Of a stretch of 64,000 nt of DNA, positions 58,101 through 64,000 are shown one piece after another. The stretch lies in contig JASAND010030682.1 of assembly GCA_030248195.1 (NCBI GenBank), positions 62,001 through 126,000 of the forward strand. Reading direction: 5' to 3'. The DNA comes from Trissonchulus latispiculum. Taxonomy: Eukaryota; Nematoda; Enoplea; Enoplida; Ironidae. Made by a program: the position numbers and the translations under genes. Every line of letters begins with the position of its first letter. The stretch's first letter is position 1. Below the pieces are notes generated by a model. The model made no database searches. It had not been told where the DNA came from and saw nothing but the letters and a program-made list of their open reading frames with translations.

Positions 58101-61100
58101 AAAATTTCTATTGGAAATAAACAAGAAATGGTAAAAAATTCATACGGAAGATGGCAGTTAGACTTAGAACTGACTATGAAAGTTATGATTCACAAAAACA
58201 GCCTGAATCAGCGCAACATTACATGCTCTGAAGACAGGCATTTGTCCGCGATGTATAACGTATTATTAATTCACTGTCACTTCAGTTTGGATACGAACTC
58301 CTTCTAGCTTGCTGCGACTGTAGCCTCGGTAGCTCAGTCGGCAGAGCGTCGCAGCGTTCATCCGAAAGTCGTGGGTTCGAATCCCACCCGAGGCCCGAAT
58401 TTTTCGGGTCTCAGGTGCTGAAGTGGCAATTTCATTTCTTAACATTACATCACAAGGAAGATTCTACTACTGATTATACAGAAAGATTTTCGAAGATTTG
58501 ATAGACAAATAAATCATAATTAAAACTGTTAATACTTGTGGTAATAATTCTAGGCTTGAAGGGAATCATCTGTGAGCAGTCGGGGACCGGCATCCCATGC
58601 GGATCCTGCTTGTGACTGGCATGAGTGCTCGTCAATTTCTCCGAGGCCGGATTGGAGCCAGCAAACATGGACGAACTGAAGGGAGTGAATTTGGCCAAAG
58701 CTTTCTGAAAAACAAACAATTAATTAGTTATCACTAATTAATCAAAAATTAGCATATGATAATCATTTAGTTGATTGTTTGCGAGCAACAGCACAACTGC
58801 CATCACAAATGCCTTCATGCTCTGGCTTCTTCCTACAGAGGGAGGCCCCCCAAGAATATGTTCCCCAATGCTTGGGTCGACCCCCCAGAATCGTCCCCCT
58901 CCGGGATTAGGGCCTGCTGGTCCCCAGACTTTAAAAGTCAATAGGAAAATAGGGTTCTGAGGTTAAATTTTCAAAAAATTTCCTGCTTCGCCAGATTTTT
59001 AGGCCTTTTAAATTTTTTAAGCTGAAAACCTTTCAAGGTGAAAAATTGCATAATTTTTAGATCAGTAACAAAAAATCGCAACTTTTAAGCGCTTTTCGAA
59101 AACATTCGCCTGAGAAATCTGTGCCCTCCCTCTAGACGTGGGGGACCCCCCCCCCCCAGAAATTTTTGCTGGGAAAAAGTCAGCATGCTAACGCACAAAA
59201 TCTTGCCGTTTTCAGCAGCAGTCATGCTCTAGTTTGCATCTACGTTTGTAAATCCCCTCAATACTTCTAATTCTTTTTGGCTTTGTTCAGGGCAAGAACA
59301 TCAACATGCAAATACAAATTGCAGACCCTCCACCTTCCCGGAATTGTTTATACATTACTTACCGAATATCCTAGGAGTCTCATTTCTTCGGAAGAGGAAG
59401 GGTACAAGTCCATAAACTTGTATCGATCAACCAGGAGGAGCGTTTGAAAGCTGGCAAATTCCTAAAACAGAAAAGAAAAATTCAGGGTAACACAAACCCT
59501 GCAGGCAAGCGGTAGACTACGAATATGGATCATTAATAAAATCTTAAAAAGAGGGCCAGATTTATGCTATTACAATTTTTACAGCCGACGCTGTTTGTGC
59601 TGTTTCCCAATCTTTGAAGCCTAATTAGGAGAATGACAGTTCGGCAAAAGCTCGTACCAAGAGTCCATAATTAATTCCTTTATATTATAGAAGAAGAGTA
59701 AGCCACTAGAGGGCTTCTCTTCTTGGCATTGCGTAACGGTGCTCCGACCACAATACGCGAATGTTCCCCCGTTTGGTGGGGGGGTCGACAAGCATACCCC
59801 CTCCCCGTTTGGTGGGGGGGGGGTAGCAAAAACAGGTCCCCATTTGGTGGGGGGGTATGCAAAAGGGGTCCCCGTTTGGTGGGGGGGTAGGCAGAAGGAG
59901 GTCCCCGTTTGGGGGGGTGTCGCCAAGTCAGGCTAAGATTGGCTGAATCTGATTGGCTGTTGGCGACCCCCCCCCAAACGGGGACCCCTTTTGCAAACCC
60001 CCCCCCCCCAAACGGGGACCCCTTTTGCATACCCCGCCACCAAACGGGGACCTCTCTTTGCTACCCCCCCCCCCACCAAACGGGGACCCATTTTCGAATA
60101 GAACAAAAACTACCGTAATCCTCTGCTCTACCCCCCCCCCCCCACCAAACGGGGAGGGGGTCTCTGCAATCTGATTGGCTGTTGGCTACCCCCCCACCAA
60201 ACGGGGACCTCTTTTCTGCTACCCCCCACCAAACGGGGGAACATTCGCGTATTGTGGTCGGAGCACCGTTACGCAATGCCAAGAAGAGAAGCCCTCTAGT
60301 GGCTTACTCTTCTTCTTATATATAGTGCAATTATGCACTCTTGCTCGTACTTTGCCCGACTTTGACGTCTTCCACCCTTCAATGCTTGAATTATGAATGT
60401 AGAGCATTAATTAATTCGTTATCGATTGCTGGCCGTTTGGTTTCTCTATGTGCTTTCAGTTACAAACTACAGCCAAAAAATGTAAAACTGGTCATTTTCA
60501 ACCGTTGGTGCTGACAATAATCAGGCATGAGAGGGCTACCTTTCGAGAAAAAGTACCATAAATTTTAGCATAGATGACTAACAGACAATATTTATAACAG
60601 CAGAGGTCAGCAGCTAAAGGAAGTGTCCGTCCACAAACCTTTTGTAGGGCATCTCTCCTTCTCTTGTCAACTTTGGCTATGCTCGCCAAATCCCCAACAT
60701 GACTCTCAAACTCCAAATATTTATCCCACACTTCTCTGAAAAATAAATTTATACTTTCAATGATTTAGCATAAAATAAATGTACACTTTAGAACAGTCAG
60801 TAAGGAAGTAGTATGTAAGAAGAAGGAATACTATTCTGGGTAACCAAATCATCAAAACTAAAAAATGTAACATGTTCAGAGAAGAAAGCATGTACCACGC
60901 GTGCGCTTACAATGATTTCTCGGCAGGCAAATTTCCTGAGGTAAGAATTCTTTCAAAGAGGACCCTGGTACTGTTGTCTTCTGAAAATGGAAACCACAGT
61001 CCGTAGAAATGTTCAACTTTACACAACAGCAAACGACATTTCAGCAAATTTAAAATAAAATTTTAAGAAAAAGAAGAAAGTACAAAACGTAAAGAGTAGC

Positions 61101-63814
61101 CCAAATGAAAATAGATAGAGCAGGTCAGCAAAATTTCTAGGAAAACAAAAACTGATGACTCATCACAAATAAAATGTAGCCGTCATACAAACATTTTAAA
61201 ATTAAATTTAAAATTTACCATTTAAATGGGATAAAAAGTCAATATAGGCGAGCGCATAATCAGCTCGATCGCTGTACTTTTTTAGGCCAAGTTCAAAGAT
61301 CTTAAATGCAATGTTGGCATCCTAAAACAAAAAACCCAATGAAAATTCATACAAGCTAATAATTATTAACTTATAAATTGAACAATAAAAACTGACTGCA
61401 TGAAACAGTTATGATCAAACATTTTAAAATCTTAGCTCAAGGTGATGGTCCTTCAGAACAGTATTAAAACAAAGGAAGCCAAAAACCATTTGTTGGTGTT
61501 GTTCCCCAGCCCATAGAACTTCTTCAGTTATGTGGGCAAATCACCTATCTAGCACACGCCTCGCTGGTTGACCCGACCGACAAGGGAAATCAGGATGTGG
61601 GGAACCGGAACTAACAGCTCGGTAGCAAAATTTAAGAATTAATGGGTCATGACCCCGGGAAGATGAAACCCATTAGCGCGCCGTTGGCAGACAGATGACA
61701 AGAAGTCCTGTTGGTACCTCCATTTTGGGGTCCTAGTCCATCGGATTTCCCAAGTAAGTGGTTACAACCCAAAGTTGGCTCCGGGGCCAGGTACCCGTCG
61801 GCCGAGCCGGGTCCTGGTCCAATTTTCAGACCCGCTGGTCTGCGTTTGCGTCCAAAAACAATAATAACCACCAAAACTTAAATACATTTAAGGGTTTGGG
61901 AACACTAATTGTTTCCGATCTAGTACATGGATAGGCCAAACATTGACAAGTCTTCGTTGTTTCACTTCAAAAAATTTCGGTTATAATTTTAAACTAGGGA
62001 TGCACCGGGGCCTGGCCCCAACCCCGGCCCCGGGGCCAGGCTCCGGCCCCGGTAGTCAGGCCCCGGCCCCGGTGGTCAGGCCCCGGTACCTACCGGGGCC
62101 AAAAATCAGCAAAATTTTGTAAATTTTTGACATTTTTTGACCAAAATTTTGAATTATCGAAAGTCAAAAAGTGTTACAAATCGTTTGTTTTCTCGCCCAT
62201 ATGAATGAAAATAACGATAGTAAGTTTGTATATCAAAAATTATTGCAAAATTTAAATTTTCCAGATAATTTTCGAAAATTTTCGATTTGGATCCCCGATT
62301 TCCAGGCCCCGGCCCCGGCCCAGGTAGTGGCGGCCCCGGTGCATCTCTATTTTCAACAAAGGTTTTACAAAACTGCATTTCTCTATATTTGGACAATAAA
62401 CTTTGTTCCTTTATAAGAAGTTATGACGACGAATGCAATTCCAGATAAGAAAGTATAGTATAGAAATACTGTTATACTTAAGTAGTAGTCTAACAGTGAG
62501 ATTAAAAATTGTTTCATTTATCGTATGATCTGTAAAGGGCACGTTTTTTACATCCGGGTACCCGGATCTGGGTCTGGACGGGTCCGGGTCTGACGTAGCA
62601 GGTCCGGGTCCGGGCCGGGACCAAAAATTTGGACCCGGAGCCAACTCTGTTCCAACCCGCCCTCCTCCCCCAATCAGTCATTCATAGTGTCGAAGTTTTT
62701 CCGTATGCAATGATCGGGCTGTGCAACTCACTTTACTACAATAATATTCCATTAAGGCTGCAGCAACGTAGACCTGACACTGGGAGCGACAGTCCTCACG
62801 AGCACGTTTAAACACAGCTCGCGCAGCCTTAATACCTTCGGTTCTTCGAGCAAACTTCATATACTGGATATAAGCCTATAAATTAACAATGTATGATAAT
62901 TCAAAACAAGGTATTTTACACATAAAAACGCAAAAAGTTCTCAAAAATGTCTGGATTTAGGTTGAAAATGGGCATGCTTAGGTAACAATCTCCGGCTAAG
63001 CCGGGAACTATTTAAACTCATTTTAGCAAACATTTGGTCCCCCAACAAATCCCAGGAGAGGAGCGTAAATCCAGGGAGGTGAAATTTCGGGGGAGGTCAA
63101 TTTCAAGAGACCGGCAAAAAATACCCTGAAAAGTAACGTACAGAAACGGGACTTCAACTTGCCCTATTATCAATCTACCACGTTATGCAACAGCAATAAT
63201 ATGACAAAGCCCCACCAAACATAAAAAAATTTAAAAAACTTCGAAAGTATAAATGAAAACCTGGAACTAACCAAAGTTGGATCCACTTGATTGTGATCAA
63301 TAAATTTATTGTAGATTTGTTTCACTTTATCATAGTCCATTCGTTCCTCTTCAAAGTCAGCATGGGCAAAATATAGCAGCATGTTGTCCTTCAGGATGGT
63401 ATTTGTGGCACGCTCATAGAGTGTTGCAATCTCATCCTGCAGCTGACGACTCGCCTTGGCATCCTACAATAAGAAAAAATTCAATTTCGGAAAAATTACG
63501 GACCCGAAAGACCTCAATCAAATTGCTGCCTACAATAAGAAAAAATTCAATTTCGGAAAAATTACGGACCCGAAAGACCTCAATCAAATTGCTGAAGACA
63601 ATCTCTGAAATAAACAAACCGGAAAGGTCACTTTGTTTTCGAGTTATAGCAATAATAACAACAGCATTCCAAACGTACGTATTACACAGCAAACGCTTAC
63701 GTACTCCTTTTTCTGCCAGCAATTTACTGGCTTCCTGCATGTATAGGGCCGCCTCATACCACATGTCAGGATAGTAGCCAAGACACAGCAACGCCTGTTC
63801 ATATGCGTACACAA
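52160..63814 (-). CDS. CSTF3: Cleavage stimulation factor subunit 3 (CstF-77), 5'-incomplete
   Basis: CstF-77 is the scaffold of the nuclear CstF complex that directs cleavage and polyadenylation of pre-mRNA; it dimerises through HAT repeats. Exons 5' to 3': 63814-63705, 63463-63272, 62875-62732, 61321-61219, 60980-60911, 60735-60639, 59461-59363, 58704-58536, 58095-58004, 55788-55725, 55524-55412, 52294-52160. All phases agree, giving about 462 residues; the animal protein is about 717, so roughly 250 N-terminal residues lie beyond the window. HAT-repeat signatures include [28 protein letters not shown] and [14 protein letters not shown]. The Pro-rich hinge ([14 protein letters not shown]) follows, then the segment known in vertebrates to bind CstF-64/50, and the family's conserved C-terminus ([15 protein letters not shown]). 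The first donor reads GTACGTAAG, offering two sites 4 nt apart; only the upstream one keeps frame. Confidence 0.92.
52587..55187. mobile_element. piggyBac-like non-autonomous element (TTAA-flanked)
   Basis: TTAA at 52587-52590 is followed by GGGGGGGCTACGAA. The right end TTCGTAGCCCCCCCC is followed by TTAA at 55184-55187. TTAA duplication is the piggyBac signature. No transposase is inside. The element fills most of the last CSTF3 intron and contains a second TTAA element. A fragment of the 37911 foldback family lies at about 54535-54640. Confidence 0.7.
53219..54427. mobile_element. Nested piggyBac-like element
   Basis: TTAA at 53219 is followed by a nine-G run and CGCTTTTTGG. The right end, CCAAAGCGA with a nine-C run, precedes TTAA at 54424-54427. 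It is inserted within 52587-55187. It is non-coding; the short frames are fragmented. Confidence 0.65.
55896..57868 (-). mobile_element. 5'-truncated LINE (RT-RNase H), CSTF3 intron
   Basis: A non-LTR retrotransposon fragment in the same orientation as CSTF3. On the - strand it ends with a short 3' untranslated segment and a (CAA)n tail at about 55896-55912. The 5' end is cut within the reverse transcriptase domain near 57868. No target duplication could be identified. Confidence 0.8.
55956..57845 (-). CDS. Non-LTR retrotransposon ORF2 fragment: reverse transcriptase C-terminus, RNase H, zinc motif
   Basis: Uninterrupted for 629 codons. It opens in the RT palm ([15 protein letters not shown]), with the catalytic YADD at residues 59-62. 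It continues through the thumb, then a complete RNase H domain at about residues 350-490 ([43 protein letters not shown]). Near residue 575 is a C-x2-C-x8-H-x4-C motif ([18 protein letters not shown]). RNase H after RT places it in the I/R1/Jockey-type assemblage. The endonuclease and RT fingers are missing, so it cannot move by itself. The lack of any stop suggests a recent insertion. The TTG-type codon at 57845 is not a real start. Confidence 0.9.
   Translation of the reverse strand: MHVGVEVRKGRVRLNNITSDPKLFYQGVPQGSLLSPLLFLVYVDDILKEILEGVSASIYADDVAIWTSDPNIKKAEALLQKALDGISKWAMKNEAHINADKCQCCIFSTQNKEASHAPALQICGKRIPHDKNPVFLGVKFDWNLSFTPHITDLRQRMRQRTAALRAVAGRAWGPGKEDLRCMYIAYIRSILEYALAAWFPSISKSNEVKLEASQNSAARVITGCLAGSPADYVRTEANLPSVKIRSNELVACAYEKSLRLPPENPRRRTAEVSVEQRLKSQPSWRRLGSQISESCGLADLNREPLELPTLPPWSTPSVTLNANLLDGSGKNSNQLVASTTATLAALPEPQIVIWTDGSASEGTKNGGSAAVIMTPGGTEVHRILTASGSCCSSFRAETFAVLEGLRWIKTNRKPEWSEIRICSDSKSLITKLQSGHLRGDGSKLISEIWKVLHQLDERSIHFTFQWVPSHIGINGNELADEADKLASTLPQADVPVDYSTAKSTIKRHYRHESLENLKTYDQMGIYSGRSRVATAAEITMTRKERVLLAQLRANGHCNLLAQYRHRIGISASPACPNCGHPEEDILHLFIHCPAHTAMRTRHLGPNPTISVLSEEPRAVLEFLKGVGRY
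58323..58394 (+). tRNA. tRNA-like sequence, probably a tRNA-Lys-derived SINE head
   Basis: A 72-nt cloverleaf: acceptor GCCTCGG/CCGAGGC, D stem GCTC/GAGC and T stem GTGGG/CCCAC are all perfect, with A-box (TAGCTCAGTCGG) and B-box (GGTTCGAATCC). The anticodon stem has a C-C mismatch. The loop GCGTTCA lacks U33 and a purine at 37; by position the anticodon reads GTT (Asn). The body resembles animal tRNA-Lys. It lies in a CSTF3 intron, antisense. More likely a SINE head or tRNA pseudogene than a working tRNA. Confidence 0.45.
58838..59160. repeat. Element-like block with GGAGGCCCCCC ends
   Basis: CAGAGGGAGG near the left is mirrored by CCTCCCTCTAG near 59135, and both ends have long G/C runs with an AT-rich core. 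Similar in style to 26876-27190. Probably a degraded MITE. Confidence 0.4.
59690..60315. mobile_element. Foldback element with ACCAAACGGGGA tandem arms
   Basis: The outer arms (about 80 bp, from GAAGAAGAGTAAGCCACTAG) are exact inverses. Inside each are four to six units of CCCCCCACCAAACGGGGACC or its complement, around a short loop (GATTGGCTG). It lies in a CSTF3 intron. The many open frames here in all phases are repeat translations. A solo arm occurs at 36055. Confidence 0.8.
61995..62349. mobile_element. hAT-like foldback element with CCGGGGCC arms
   Basis: The termini are TAGGGATGCACCGGGGCC and, reversed, TAGAGATGCACCGGGGCC. The flanking 8-mers TTTTAAAC (61987-61994) and TTTTCAAC (62350-62357) differ at one base. 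The arms are GGCCCCGG tandem units and the core is AT-rich. It lies in a CSTF3 intron. Confidence 0.75.
62555..62640. repeat. GGGTCCGGGTC-type GC-rich repeat
   Basis: Short tandem units of CCGGGTC in an otherwise AT-rich intron. It may be a remnant of a further GC-armed foldback; no termini found. Confidence 0.45.
63463..63594. repeat. 66-bp tandem duplication at a CSTF3 splice acceptor
   Basis: Two copies of a 66-bp unit (63463-63528 and 63529-63594) starting CCTACAATAAGAAAAAATTC, identical as far as I can read. On the - strand each contains a polypyrimidine tract and TTGTAG, so the 3' splice site of the intron before exon 63463-63272 is present twice. The upstream copy would add 22 codons ending in an in-frame TAG, so only the proximal site gives protein. 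Confidence 0.85.
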
Positions 63815-64000
63815 CTGAAAAAAGAAGAGCATGAACACTGCAGTGATAAAAAATATAAAACTCCAAACCAGTCACTCGAGCGAATCAATCGACACACGGT
63901 GTCACATCAACAAACCCAAACTTTGTCGACTACTGGAACATTGTATAACATTTTAGGTAATTGAGTGTGTGGACGTTCATATTGCGTACTCACAAGAGAT

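Noticed and set aside
59621..60407. Many overlapping Pro/Gly-rich open frames
   Set aside because: All arise from the ACCAAACGGGGA tandem arms, which have no stop codons in several frames.

Overview
The window is animal nuclear DNA: AT-rich, with GT-AG introns, conserved animal genes broken into 50-420 bp exons, and a very heavy load of transposons. I could not place the species. An invertebrate is likely. The conserved genes (a PP4 regulatory subunit, CstF-77, BEN, CARD and a 7TM receptor) do not settle the phylum.

Region by region. (1) 2.7-18.1 kb, + strand: a seven-transmembrane receptor gene. TM1-2 lie in the exon ending at 2907. TM2-TM7 lie in a second exon at 10529-18084 that is split by one large insertion (10736-17438). 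The insertion has Tc1/mariner hallmarks: a TA target duplication, ~27-bp imperfect terminal inverted repeats, and an intact DD35E transposase (11476-12513). It also carries a convergent, three-exon BEN-domain gene (17060 to 13256, - strand). Joining the flanks at the TA restores the receptor reading frame. Within the receptor's first intron, on the - strand, lies a CARD-domain gene whose frame is interrupted by two in-frame stops (10298-9832). (2) 22.3-45.7 kb, + strand: an orthologue of PPP4R4 (HEAT-repeat regulatory subunit of protein phosphatase 4). Twenty exons from 33057 to the stop chain in phase, and two probable N-terminal exons lie at 22322 and 22960. Some N-terminal HEAT exons were not located. 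(3) 52.2-63.8 kb, - strand: the C-terminal two thirds of CSTF3 (CstF-77, pre-mRNA 3'-end cleavage factor), in 12 exons with consistent phases. The 5' exons lie beyond the right edge. PPP4R4 and CSTF3 converge tail to tail.

Introns and intergenic DNA are filled with foldback (palindromic) DNA transposons, many with readable target duplications: MULE-like (9 bp), hAT-like (8 bp, TAGNG termini), piggyBac-like (TTAA, one nested in another) and TA-flanked. Several have arms built from G/C-rich short tandem repeats in an otherwise AT-rich sequence. A 5'-truncated LINE (RT-RNase H) and tRNA-derived SINE-like repeats are also present.

The most notable observations are the Tc1-like element that carries a spliced BEN gene and splits a receptor exon reversibly, the CARD frame with two stops, and the group of hAT-like foldbacks that share ends but have unrelated satellite-like arms.
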